Shown here: piece by piece, positions 25,301-35,584 of the stretch
Layout of the letters: each line of letters starts with the position of its first letter
Position numbering within the stretch: the stretch's first letter is position 1
NCBI GenBank assembly: GCA_013397845.1
Contig: VZTG01004185.1
Span: 62,001 to 126,000 of the forward strand
Source of the DNA: Melanocharis versteri
Taxonomy: Eukaryota; Chordata; Aves; Passeriformes; Melanocharitidae
Direction: 5' to 3'
Length of the DNA stretch: 64,000 bases
Program-made: the position numbers and the translations under genes
Notes under the pieces: generated by a model
The model's database searches: none
Seen by the model: only the letters and a program-made list of their open reading frames with translations
Told to the model about the DNA's origin: nothing

Positions 25301-28300
25301 AATTCCGCTTCTTTCAGTTGCCAAAGTGCTTTCCTCTAGATCTAACACACTCTTGCTGAATGACCACCTGACTGCAGCAAATGGTTCGGTTCTGACAGAG
25401 CCCAAAGGCAAAGGGCCTGGGAAGTGTCAGGAGATGCTCTGTCTGACAGAGATCAGTGCACACCTCTACCACAGACAGTAAAGGTGGGCTGAGGCTGCCC
25501 CCGACCTCCTGCTCTGTCCGTGAGGAGACGTCTGCAAAGCTGAGCAGGAGAGTATGGCCAGCCTCCAAGCCTGTAGCCCTACAAGCTCATAGCAGCAGCC
25601 AGAGGGATTGCATTGGGCTTTGAGGCATGTCCTACCCCTGCAGCACATCTGCTGCAAAGAAGGTACTTCTTGGGCCAGCCTAAAGCTCTCCCATTTATTT
25701 GGAGCATCTGTTGGAAAGTGTCATGGGCTCCCACCAAGAAATGCACAGATTTGCTTGGAAAAGGGAGGTAAGTGTGAAGTTTTTCAAAGATGTCACCATG
25801 CTTTGATTAAATGTGGATGCTGAGACCATAAAAGCCAAGTGACATCTCACAGCAGCTTGATGTCACATCTCACATCAGCAACAGTGTCCCTGCCAATGCT
25901 TTTTAAGTGAAGAATGCAATGTTTGTGATGTTTCTGTGCCACACACCCTAATATCATCTATCACTTGTTCTTCTGGTGCCAGAATTAAGCACCAAAATGA
26001 TGCTCAAAATGGGAGGGCTCTTACCAATGAGAGGGTAAGCAGGCTCATCTTTTCCTGAGACCACCCAGAGGTGGTGTTCACTGGTTCTGCCCTGTTGGGT
26101 GAGGAACAGAGAAGAGAAAAATGTTAGTTGAGAGGGGCCAGAGTGAGGGTCCATGAGGTTGCCTTCCACTCAGAAAGCAATAGACAGCAAATCTAGCCTT
26201 TTCCACACCCACACTGTCCTGTAAACCAGATGTTGCCAGCATCCTTAGCTAAGATCTGGCAACTGCCACTTACAGGGAGCCCAAGCTGTAGAAGGGTCTT
26301 TTTCATCACACTCTCTGCAGTTTCCACATTGGACACGTTGACTGCAGTAGTCTAGAAAGGCAAACAAGAGAAAATACGGGAAGCTAAGACAAAGGTGAGA
26401 AGTTTGGTTGCAGTTTCTTGTAGCTTGAAAATCTGGGGAAAATGTCATATCTCTGTCTAATGACCGTCTTTACTAAATGTTCATGGTTGGATGAGTTGTA
26501 TGAATTTGAACTACACCAGAAAGGGTAATGGCTATACAACATGAAAGCTATTCTCCACTACTTCTTCTGTTGTGGGTCTATTATACCAACCAAAGATTTC
26601 ATCCAGCAGAAGTCACAGGAGGTGGGTGGTGCTCAGATGCTGTGTTTGATCAGTGTTTGGCTGCTATAGTGCCACTGTCACTCAAAAGGGTGAACATGGG
26701 ACATGGCAATGCTCATCAACCATGAGTGTCCAGGGTCAGTCTTTGAGGGAAGAATACGCAGGAGGCAAATGTGACCCACCAAGCTCAGCACAAAGCCAAG
26801 AAATGTATGCTAGAGTGGGACACATTCCAGTACATTAGTTCAGGACAACACACCAGTGACTCTGATCAATATCCTCAACTTGCAGCACTGGAAATAGGAA
26901 TTGACTGGGCACTCAGCCAGAAACTGTCACGAATTTTGAAGTGAAGCAAAAGGAAAAGAGAAAAGAAGTCAAAGGCGAAGAATAATCTTAAGAATTAAGT
27001 GCTGTTTGGTAAGGGTCTGGCTACCTCCTCATTTCTCAAACCAGAACTCTCCAAGTGGGCTTCCAGTGGGAAGGATGTGGATACCCAGATGCATAACCTT
27101 CTAAATATTTTTATCTGACTTGAATTTGAAACTGGAATACCAGCACAGCCCTGCATTCCCTCTCCTACTCCACAGACCCCTGTGTAGCCTTGATCTGATG
27201 AGCAGGTTCTTAGCTTTACTTACAGAAGAACAGTTGTCATCATCCAGCACAACAATCTGAAGGGTCAGATTCTTCAGATACTCATTTTGTTTTACCTCAT
27301 TTATATGCCTGAAAGTCAAAGAAAAGGGGAAGGGATGTAATTTCCCAATCAAATTTGAGAAGGACCCTAAAATTTGGATGGGACATCCTCCTTGGCACTG
27401 TAATAAATACAGATTAATTATGACATATATGAATGTAATGTTCATAGTGAGGTCACATTGCTCTTACTGACTTCTTTATCGACCTGGAGCCCAAAGACTA
27501 ACAATCCCCCCACATGCAGTACTTCAGTGCAGGTAGATGTGTCCTGCATAATACCTTCCAGTGTTCCCTCAGGATCACTACTGTTCTCCACAAATCAGAA
27601 GATTTCTTCCCCTCTTTGTCTCTATATAAACACTTTTGTCTGGGTGTTAGTGGAAGCAACATATAAAACATAAAAGGAAAAAGAAAAAACTGTAGCCTCT
27701 AGATGCAACGTAATAAAAATTTTAGTTCAAATAAAAAAACATCTGAAGAATCAGTAACACTTGTGACAGTTCCACAGTGATTAGCAAAGTTGACCACCAG
27801 CTCCAAAAGAAAAAAGATGCTCCAACAATATCATCTTCTAATGGATCCCCTTTTTTGCCAACTGTTAACACCAATTTTGCACTCCCCAGGAGCATCTATG
27901 TTCAGATCTCAAAGGTGGATTTTTCAAACAGTACTTAGCCACTTAACATGCTGAAAATCAGAGCACAATTTAACAGACAGATTTCTCTAAGGCCTGTAGA
28001 GGAATCACCTGGAAGGAGGATGAAAGGAGGGTCACTTACCACAGTAATGCTGACAGCCATCGTTCCTTCACATCAGCTGAGCTGAAGACAAAAAGGGAGG
28101 CAGATCATCAAACAAGTGCTGAATGGGTAACAGCCTTTGGAAACTCTACCCAATTTCATTTATATATGGCTGTAAGTCAAAGTTGCTTCCTGCAAAGCCC
28201 TGGAACAAAAGCACAGTCCTTTCCTTCTTCTGTTCTATTTTAACAAATAACAAAAATAATAGTAACAAAAAAATCCCAGCAACAAACTGGACCACGTTTC

Positions 28301-31300
28301 CTGTCAGACTGGTGAGTGTTCAGATAAGGGACAAATCCCTTTCTGTGAAGTTGGAGTTAACTCATCTTGTGGGCCCTCGTTATTTTTGCAGTGACCTTTA
28401 ATTGCTATTTTCTTTCCCCTAGTATTTCCTTCCCAATGTCTGCTGTTCCTAGAACTATTGCTGCCAGCACAGGTTACCCAGGTTTCAGGGTAAGGAAATG
28501 GAAAAGGAAATGGGCCCTTTAGCCTCAGTCATTGTTTCACTTGACACACGGGAGACCTGAGTAGCTACTGGGATGCAGAGGGAGGTCTGATGTCTGATAA
28601 GATACCTGAAGGTGACAACATAGTTGGTGATAGGCCAGCCAATGACAAATGAATTCTCGGGACTCATCTTTTTCTCTGTCACTTCACTGAGACAGCTGCC
28701 GGTCCACACTTCACTCAGATGCACTTGCTTTTTCAGCTTCAGGCTGGAGGAGGATCTACAATGGAAATTATTAATTCCTTAGGCCAGAGACTAACATCTA
28801 GACCTCCAGAGTTTGATCATGCCCCCTTCCACTCATGCACATGCAGTGACAGCTCTTAATTTATACATATAAATTAATACATATATTTAAATTAATACAT
28901 ATAATTTATACGTATAAATTAAGAGCTGGCAGAAGGAGTCACGCCGAAAATCAGCTTTCTCCTTCTACCTCTCACCCTCATGGTGTATCTTCAAGGAACT
29001 TCATAAGAGAAAGGGTAAAACTGATTAGACAACCTTTTTCTTCAGACAAATGGAGTGAAACACTAATACCAAGATGAATTTGTGAAGGTGGAAGGGGGAA
29101 ATGCCACATTTTAGATCCACGTTTCTAAAGAAGCATTGTTTTGGAGGCTGCTGGGTGCTCCACAAATAGATCAGAGCCTCATAGAATCACAGAATCTCAT
29201 GAGTTGGAAGGTACCCACACGATCATTGAGTCCAACACCTGGCTCTGCACAGGACAGCCCCAAAAATCCCACCATGTGCTGAGCCTAGCTTCAACAGCAC
29301 CTACTGGGGAAAAGGAATGAGTGGGAATTCCTCTTACTTGGACTTGGCAATGACCAGCATATCACTGAACAAAATCAGATGTCTTTCCTGGGTCTGCAGG
29401 CCCACGGTTAGCTGTACTCGCTCGTCCAGGATGAAGGTGGAGCTTGGGCTGCTGAACACCCCACTTGGCAGCCCATTGTCTGAATGGGAAGAGGAAAGGG
29501 TAGTTTCCCTGGAGGAGTAAGAAAAATCACAAGACTTTGTCAGAAGCTTTTCTTAGAAGGGTTTGCGATTGGACACAGGCATCCGTTTTGGAGGAGCCTG
29601 ATGGCCCCGTGCTTCTCCCAGCCCCTATTGCTCTCTGTTGTGACCCACATTCGCCTGCCTCTGCACAATTAACTTTACCAGCCTCAGACAGATGGGAAAC
29701 TGCCTAAATGCCCACACCAAATCTTGTGAGATTAAGCTGCTGAAACAGTTTTTGAGTAATTTCTCACTCACGTAAAAGACTTACTTCCTGCACATGTGTG
29801 TGAGCTATGACTTGAACCTGAAAAGCCCTTGGCTCATGGCGTGGCTCAGCTGGGCGTGGGGGGCACTGCCCTTTCTGCACATGTTTTCCATCCAGACTGA
29901 ACAATTTGTCAGCACAGGAGTTGCAGCAAAAAGAAAATGAACTGCATGTACTCATCTAATTCCAGACATCTGATTCTGGCTTGCCTGGCTGCCAGCCAGC
30001 TTGTTGTTTCCACTGGGATTCGTATAGGTGCTCACCATTTCCAAAAGTCCCTGCGGGTTTTTGCATGCTGACTGCAGTCAACAAGGCAGCATTGGGACTG
30101 AACCAGACCCTCTCCCTGTGCTGTCCCCATCTGGAAGAGCTCTGCCAAGCACAATCTCCTCACTCGCACCTCAGCACCCCACAAAACGCCTCCTCAGCAC
30201 TGCTCCGGGCTCAGGTCAGCTGGCACCCACAGCTCCCACAGCCATTTCTGGGTCTCATGTGGGATGTGCTGCATGAACACAGAAAAGTTTTTGCTCACAC
30301 AGTGTGTTCGTAAGTCACATGTTCATGTGGCTTAATTAGTGAACCTCTGAGACGTGGCCTTAGACTGACACAGAAAAAACCTCACAGAGATCCTCTTGTC
30401 TCTACACATAGACAAAAATGTGTATCTTGCTTGCAGGCAAGGAGACCTGCCTTCCCTTCACCCCTCAGCAATTCTGCTCTACCCTCTACTGCTCTACTCT
30501 CTAGTGTAAGGACACTCTATACAAACAAATAAAAAACAACACGAGCTGTAAGTGTAGTATTTTTGACGTTGTCGGTCTTAACTCAGTTTCCACTGGCCTC
30601 ATAACTGATTTCATAGGAGTGAGGTTAAAACCAGCCAGTAGTTGCTTCACTAAAATCCTCCCCCAGTCACAGGAACACCTGCACTCTGGCAAACAGAAAT
30701 TCTCTCTTCCCTCCTCCACAGCCACCAACAAGTGAATCCTTGACTTATGCAGCTGTGGGGCAAAAAGTGAGAAGCTTAATCACCTTCAGATATGATATTA
30801 AAAGCTCTCCATGTCCATCAGCTGAGCAGCGAGAGCCACAGCATCTTACAATCCCAGCAGTGGATTTCCTAAAGCTGGAGGATTATCCAGCTTTATAAAC
30901 ACAATAGCAGGATAGCAAAAAAATCTCACTGATGCTCTCATGGCCTAAGCAAAGATGGCATTGGACCAGCTCCCTCCATAGCAATCCATCACAAGAAACA
31001 TTTAAAGCTTCCCTCCCTCACAAGGATGTTCTCCAGCCAAATAAAGTCAAGAATTTGTTTCTCTTCATCACTTTTTTTTTTCCCTAGTACAATTTAGAGG
31101 GGGTGGGAGGAAGGAAAAAGAAGTCACATAACTATGTCAAATGACAACCAAATGAAAATCAGTCCTGCCTTTTATATTAAATGATCCTGTGAGACTGACC
31201 CCCCCNTCCAGAGAAGCAGGATGTGCTGTGCATTGATCACCAGTGGTGTGATACAAAAGGGATATTCTTCGGGAGGGCTGTGATCAAAATGTCAATCAGT

Positions 31301-32290
31301 TCAGCTTTATCGTCTCTTCCTTACAAAGAAAGAAAAAATCTAACTAAACAAATCTCCCAGGAAATGCTTATTTACAAGACTGCTATCAGAGCAAGGCAGA
31401 AAGGACCATAGTATCCCCATATCTGTCTCTAGCAGTGACACAGGAGTGCTGCAGGAGGAAGAGGGGATGAGGTCGAGGAGGACTCAGCTCCCACTGTTGG
31501 ACTGAGGTGCTCAGCTCAGGGCTAAGGAAGCACGCTGGGTGTTTCAGCAGATGTGCATGTCTGTATGCGGCTCCCTGACTCTGCTGAGGCTCCTGGTGCC
31601 TCATGCTGCAGGAGAAAAATGTCAGCAGACACTTGGTGGAGGTGCAGGCAAGGGGGGCAGCTTTCCACCACCTGAGCTGGTAGTGAGGGAAAGCTGCTGT
31701 GCTCTGACAGGGACATGGCTGTCCTGCAGCATGTCTGGGTCTGATGGCTATTCCAGCAAACGTCCTGAGCTGATACCATCCTGCACAGGGCTGTCAGGGC
31801 CTGGGCATGCCTCCCACCACTCCCTCCATCTCCAGAAGCAGCTGCAGCCCCCTCACTTGCCCAAGTGTACCTGTAGCTGAGCCAGAGGCCATCTCAGGGC
31901 TATCCCTCCCACTGGCAGTCCAGCAGATGGAGCAGGAGCTGCAGAGGGCTCTGGCAGTGAGTAGGTTAGGGGTGGCTGCACAGAGAAACGCTGAGGTGGA
32001 ACGCCGGGGGTGCTAAATCTGCATCAGCCCATGTTCTGTAACCCACCCCGTCTGTCTGGTGCCTTGTCCCCCTCCATCTGCCCCCGCCTGCCCCTGCCAC
32101 AGGACCAAATTGCCCTCAACACTGTTAAATGACTTTGCAAACCAGTTTGATTTCAGTCCGTGTAGGCAGCAAGATGAAAACAGGAGTCAGAAAGGTATTT
32201 TTTCTACCTGGAATGGGACTTTGATTTGCCCAGAGCTTTAGTAATGGCAGATGAGGTAGATCGTCTTCTTTGGACGATGGGCTTCATCTT
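17589..32290 (-). CDS. ARHGAP20: Rho GTPase-activating protein 20 (ARHGAP20) type: PH-RA-RhoGAP protein
   Basis: Fifteen exons on the - strand, 5' to 3': 32290-32208, 31911-31871, 29479-29338, 28755-28606, 28081-28040, 27308-27224, 26351-26274, 26091-26025, 24736-24548, 23798-23623, 23091-22930, 21832-21723, 20799-20610, 20012-19895, 19327-17589. All junction phases fit and the sum is exactly 1,124 codons. From the ATG at 32287 this gives 1,122 residues; human ARHGAP20 has about 1,190. Domain order: basic N-terminus (QRRRST), PH (about 52-155), Ras-association (about 181-285), RhoGAP (about 331-530) and a long Ser-rich tail. The family stimulates GTP hydrolysis by Rho proteins and binds Rap1 through the RA domain. 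The arginine finger is present (GIFRRSA, R368), as is the NLAxxxxPN motif, but the conserved RhoGAP lysine is Thr (T404). The true start may lie further upstream. Divergence from human leaves an ARHGAP20-like paralogue possible. Confidence 0.9.
19895..20012 (-). CDS. ARHGAP20: ARHGAP20-type exon: end of RhoGAP domain
   Basis: VALLVQFLIENSGEIFGG...LFQRPDKKK, the last helix of a RhoGAP domain. Acceptor TTGCCAG; donor GTAAGT splits a codon after one base, and the next exon's AC completes Asp. Confidence 0.9.
20610..20799 (-). CDS. ARHGAP20: ARHGAP20-type exon: RhoGAP helices with NLA...PN motif
   Basis: LVNQLPEANLILLRHLFGVLHHIEQ...NQMNAFNLALCIAPNMLW is a diagnostic RhoGAP segment. The conserved Asn-containing motif that positions the arginine finger is intact. 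Acceptor CTGAATAG, donor AAG|GTAATT. Confidence 0.95.
21723..21832 (-). CDS. ARHGAP20: ARHGAP20-type exon: RhoGAP middle
   Basis: DFLRNIPDSVLSSDMHGLW followed by MEAVDTENRAHKIEAIK. FLRxIP is the conserved RhoGAP helix with its second basic residue, R408. It is bounded by TTAATTCAG and AAAAG|GTTTGT. Confidence 0.92.
22930..23091 (-). CDS. ARHGAP20: ARHGAP20-type exon: arginine-finger exon
   Basis: DMLLLLYHEG...RGIFRRSANAKTCKELKEKLNSG, then VDGESVFVAAAVIT. GIFRRSA carries the catalytic arginine finger. The last codon is ACG (Thr) where RhoGAPs normally have Lys before xFLR. Exactly 54 codons, phase 0 on both sides, donor ACG|GTATGT. Confidence 0.95.
23623..23798 (-). CDS. ARHGAP20: ARHGAP20-type exon: linker and RhoGAP start
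   Basis: A basic, Ser/Pro-rich linker (QKHTKRKKSLIDWALRR, TPTGSPPSQSPTTP) followed by KLFGLSLSSVC...LPKPIM, the typical opening of a RhoGAP domain. Flanked by TTTCTTTCAG and GTAAGC. Confidence 0.93.
24046..24333 (+). mobile_element. CR1 LINE 3' end inside an ARHGAP20-type intron
   Basis: Same CR1 subfamily layout as the copy at 12790-13376: 'gtgaccagtgacaggacttg', 'caggggaggtttaggttag', 'gggcactggaagaggctctc', 'gatggttctcttccaactc', ending 'cattttctatgattct'. It is antisense to the host gene and non-coding. Confidence 0.85.
24548..24736 (-). CDS. ARHGAP20: ARHGAP20-type exon: end of RA domain
   Basis: HEHPFSIALSCLRDS opens the exon, then a Gln/Asn-rich stretch and QLPKEKQCQFVLKPR. The PLIGHE joint with the previous exon and the CQFxLKP ending are ARHGAP20 signatures. 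Acceptor CTCAACAG, donor AGAG|GTAGGG. Confidence 0.9.
26025..26091 (-). CDS. ARHGAP20: ARHGAP20-type exon: RA domain
   Basis: Short 67-base exon encoding GRTSEHHLWVVSGKDEPAYPLI, matching the family's LWVxSGKxExPYPLIG segment. Donor ATTG|GTAAGA. Confidence 0.92.
26274..26351 (-). CDS. ARHGAP20: ARHGAP20-type exon: RA domain start
   Basis: 26 codons, phase 0 on both ends: TTAVNVSNVETAESVMKKTL, then LQLGLP, the first strand and helix of a Ras-association fold. Acceptor CTTTCTAG, donor CCT|GTAAGT. Confidence 0.9.
27224..27308 (-). CDS. ARHGAP20: ARHGAP20-type exon: PH-RA linker
   Basis: HINEVKQNEYLKNLTLQIVV then LDDDNCSS. It joins the end of the PH domain to the RA domain. Acceptor GACTTTCAG, donor TCT|GTAAGT. 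Confidence 0.88.
28040..28081 (-). CDS. ARHGAP20: ARHGAP20-type 42-base microexon: PH C-terminal helix
   Basis: Encodes SADVKERWLSALL with split codons on both sides. KxRWLxxL with the invariant PH-domain Trp identifies it despite its size. Acceptor TTGTCTTCAG, donor GTG|GTAAGT. Confidence 0.88.
28606..28755 (-). CDS. ARHGAP20: ARHGAP20-type exon: PH domain core
   Basis: SSSLKLKKQVHLSEVWTG followed by SFVIGWPITNYVVTF, the middle strands of the PH domain. The family pattern (xxLxxxW...SFVxGWPxxN) is clear. Acceptor CATTGTAG, donor CAG|GTATCT. Confidence 0.92.
28851..28927. repeat. AT-rich near-perfect palindrome in an intron
   Basis: The left arm agctcttaatttatacatat... and the right arm ending ...gtataaattaagagct are reverse complements with one mismatch over 25 bases, around an AT-only centre. 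Cruciform or hairpin formation is possible. It is not recognised as a known element. Confidence 0.8.
29180..29293 (-). mobile_element. CR1 LINE 3'-end fragment, reverse orientation
   Basis: Begins 'agaatcacagaatctcatga' and continues 'gttggaaggtacc', 'gatcattgagtccaacacc', 'caccatgtgctgagcc': the complement of a CR1 tail. It sits in the intron between the two main PH-domain exons, in the same orientation as the host gene. Confidence 0.85.
29338..29479 (-). CDS. ARHGAP20: ARHGAP20-type exon: PH domain start
   Basis: NGLPSGVFSSPSSTFILDER, VQLTVGLQTQERHLILFSDM and LVIAKSK. QERHLxLFxDxLxxAK is the hallmark of PH strands 2-3 in this family. Acceptor CCCATTCAG, donor AA|GTAAGA. Confidence 0.92.
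31871..31911 (-). CDS. ARHGAP20: ARHGAP20-type 41-base microexon
   Basis: Needed to connect the RRRST exon (ends phase 2) with the PH exon (starts with two bases of a split codon); direct joining breaks the frame. Between GACTGCCAG and TACAG|GTACAC it encodes GRDSPEMASGSAT. The result RDSP...D...TF resembles the human linker RDSPSASVDTCTF. Its pyrimidine tract is weak, so confidence is lower than for the other exons. Confidence 0.65.
32208..32290 (-). CDS. ARHGAP20: ARHGAP20-type most 5' supported exon
   Basis: Encodes KMKPIVQRRRSTSSAITKAL, then GKSKSHS, resembling the human KMKTLAERRRSAPSLILDKAL segment. Acceptor TGCCTTGCAG, donor CCAG|GTAGAA. The ATG at 32287 has A at -3 and may serve as start, but the family usually has about 35 residues before it, so a further 5' coding exon is likely. 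The exon begins in phase 0. Confidence 0.8.
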
Positions 32291-35200
32291 CTGCAAGGCA
32301 AAAAGACATTCAAGTTAGCCTGGCCGCCTTGGAAGCAGACCTGCTCATTGAACTCTACAAATTTTCTATTTGTCTAGCTAATAGTCATGAAACTTCAGCA
32401 CTGAAATGCAAAATCTGTGCTGTCAGACACCTCCCTGTCCTTCGTGATCATTAAAACACTGGTCAACTCTCATATTTCTGTTTTCACAGCCAAATCTCAA
32501 AGTAATTATATGAATAAACAGAGGAAAAAACCCAAAGTATGAAGTTCAAGAAAAACTTCCAAACACTCATACCATGGAATAGTTTGTTAAGGAAAGGTAC
32601 AGAAATACAATTTAAAACTGGACCAGACAAAGATATGAAGAGCATATAATACTCTAGAGAGTCGTACTTTATCAGCTGGAGGAATGGATGAGGTTCCTTA
32701 GATTTTTCTCTATTTTTGTTTTCCATGACTCACAGGTTCAGCAAACAGGCTGTTACTACACCCCTCTCCAGGCAGCCTAACCTCAAGACACTTCTGTTTT
32801 TTTAACAGCCACAGCCACCAAGTCTTGTATAACACAGAAGTGGAGTGACTGTAATGGTGAGACGTGAGAGTTAGAAATGAAACTATCCAAATCAACATAT
32901 ACAGAGGTCACAGGTCTCCTTTTATTTGCTAAATAAATTTTGTGCTGGAGAAAGATGAGAGATTATAGCCTGGGAGAGAAATCCTTACATCAGTGACTCT
33001 TGATTTGTAAGCATGGGAAAATCTGTCCCGTGGCTCATTTCTAATTTCAGCATTTGCCTGTGTTAGAGCTTTAAGTGCCAGGGATTTCAGAGCATGTTGA
33101 GACTTACTGATCTTTTGACTTCTGAATGTTACAAAATATGAAAAAATTCTAAGAAAAAAGAAACCACTATTGCTGGCTGATGAGGGAGAGCTCCTAAGGG
33201 GAAAGTTTGTTGCTTTTGTTAACTGCATACTTTTCAAGGTCTGTACTGAACACAGAAAACATTCATTGCATGTGAGCTCACTGGTCCCATCTCTGAGGAC
33301 ACAAGGCTGTTACAGCTTGGCACCTTATGACAACATTACCATTCTTGTGATGTCAGAGGAAGGTATTATCCTCATATCAGTGATGGAAACAGGAAAGACA
33401 GAGCCATTTCAGTCAATTTGCGTGACTGGTACTCAGCACATCGTGTCTGGTTTTTCAGAGCAAACTGGAAGGCTGGCTGGAGCTGGTTTGAAGTACTTGC
33501 TTCTGTTTACCCTCCCTGGAGCTACAGGAGCTCAGCACGGCTGTTGGTCTGTCTCCGGGGGTTTGTATGAGAAAATGAAGGTTGGTGGAAGAGATTTAAC
33601 ACTGTTCAGAAAGGAAATCCATGGCAGAGGCTCGAGTGGAGTCCAGCTGCCAGGGAAGGGACATCCTCCTCATCTCCCATTTGGTTTACAAGACACCTTT
33701 TGACTTCTGCAACCAAAGACCTGGGAATCCTACAGGCTGGAGCTTTCTACAACACAGACTCCTGACTCTGTGCCTGATCAGGTCCAACAGAAGCCTCCAA
33801 AGCACGGATGACCTTGTGGAAACAGAGTGTATGATTACATAACTCAAAGTTGGAGTGGGCCTGCGAATGCGATTTAATAAATCAGTTTCCTGATACATAA
33901 ATATTCAGCTTTGCAGTATCAGTAGTGCTCCCTGAGTAGGTTCCCTGGGTACATGTACATATGTAGACAGAGGCAGATGGATGGCAATTTCTCCCTCATA
34001 CTCTGCTATGACATTGCCAAGCAAAAATCTGTCTTTGGAAGTTTCACAGGGAGAACTGAATAAAAATAACATCAGCTCAGAAATGCTTGCTTTAAAAAAA
34101 GGAAGTTCCTACTGAAACAGAACATCTGGCTTCTGGAGGTGCCTTAATAGGATAAAACGTTCCTACAAACATCATGCAGCGGAGCATCAGTCATGCACTA
34201 TCTTAAAGTGGGAAGGGAGGATGGGTGTGGATGCCTGGGGGCAAATGCCAGCGGCTGCCAGCTGCAGAGGTCACTGAGGAAGGCAGGGTGGGCTGATGCA
34301 CCTCTGTGCCAGGGGCATTGCAGATTGCAGCAACGTCTTCAATGGCATTGTAACAAACTCTTTCTTGTGATAGTGTCTCCTGTGCCCAAGAATCCCACGG
34401 CTCACAACACCTCACTGTAGGCAAGGTGATCATTTTGTCCACTCCAAAACCACTCTCTTCTGGGGTACAAGAGGTACTGAAGACATACATGATGGGATTT
34501 TAGTGTAGGAGGGCATTTATCCCAGAATAAATTTCATGGAGTCGGTGCTGATGGATTTCTTCTTCTGACCACTGGGAAGGGTTTCAGACTGTATCTGAAT
34601 GGTGGCAGCAATGCCTTCCAAGGAGCCTTGTCTTTGCCCACACACCTCACTTCTCCTGAGGGGTCTGAGGACCTGTCCCACGGCACCACTTCCAGCAGGC
34701 ACTGGGCTGCCCCTTTGTCTAACAAAGACAGAACCGTGAGTTCCAGTGAAATGCTGTGACTACAGGACACAAGGCATTGTGTCCATACTTGATCTCTCCA
34801 AAAATGATGCTGAGATCATCAGCTGTCCAGAGGTCCAGCTGCCTGACCCCAAACAGACTCTAGGCAAACCAAAAAATTGCTTTCCAAGACCTCAGCCAAA
34901 GTCTCTTTGATCCCAGCCAGTCACATTCCTTTGGCAGGACATCACTGAGATGATGGAATCTCCTCACTGTAGGTAAGGCAATCATTTTGGCCACTCTAAA
35001 ACTGTCATCTGACTAAGGGAATTGGACACAACTAATTGGCACAATGTCAGGGTTAATATACTTAATCTGCATATTTAATAGAGGAATAGTAAATTGTTTT
35101 GCCTTTGGTTTCAGTAGGCATACAAAGTAAACCAGTTGCTTGTGTGCTCCCTCTCTGCATGGGAGAACCTAGCTGTGTACCTCATTTTAAACAATTTGAG

Positions 35201-35503
35201 CGTGTATGGGCCAGCCCACGTAAGTGGTATTTTCTTAAGAGACTGCTGGACAACGAGAGAGTCTCTTAACACCCTGAGTGTTCTCCCAGTGCCATGTAAA
35301 TGCGCTCTGAATCCTGCATGTTTCTAAGCTCTACAGTTTTATGGTTTTCTTGCAAAAAAGCCCCTCCCATCTCACTACACAGAAGCAGCATTACAAGTCC
35401 TCTGTCTGATTTTGGAGCCCCCTTGCCCTCCTGCCCAAAGGCTGGGCTCGAGCAGAGCTGGCTGGGCTCCGAGGGCGTGGCTGGTGGCTCCCAGCCAGGC
35501 TCA

Positions 35504-35584
35504 CCTGGCTGCCAGCAGTGTTGGGCAGCCCTTGCCCACGAGCATTGCTTCTAGATGAAGAGGGGACCTCGTTGTGCTCCTCCA
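35504..35584 (-). other. Candidate upstream exon of the ARHGAP20-type gene
   Basis: Ends in an excellent donor (AGCCAG|GTGAGC). Upstream, an open frame in the required phase 0 reads VEEHNEVPSSSRSNARGQG, then LPNTAGSQ, and would run directly into KMKPIVQRRR. Possible acceptor CTGGCTCCAG at its 5' side. The frame has no ATG before a stop, so it would be an internal coding or untranslated exon. Ser-rich composition is like the human N-terminus, but there is no real alignment. Confidence 0.25.

Noticed and set aside
30045..30080. 36-base segment with AG and GTGAGC borders on the - strand in the ARHGAP20-type gene
   Set aside because: Inserting it between the neighbouring exons breaks the reading frame. 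The 41-base exon at 31871-31911 fits the phases and the family's RDSP motif.
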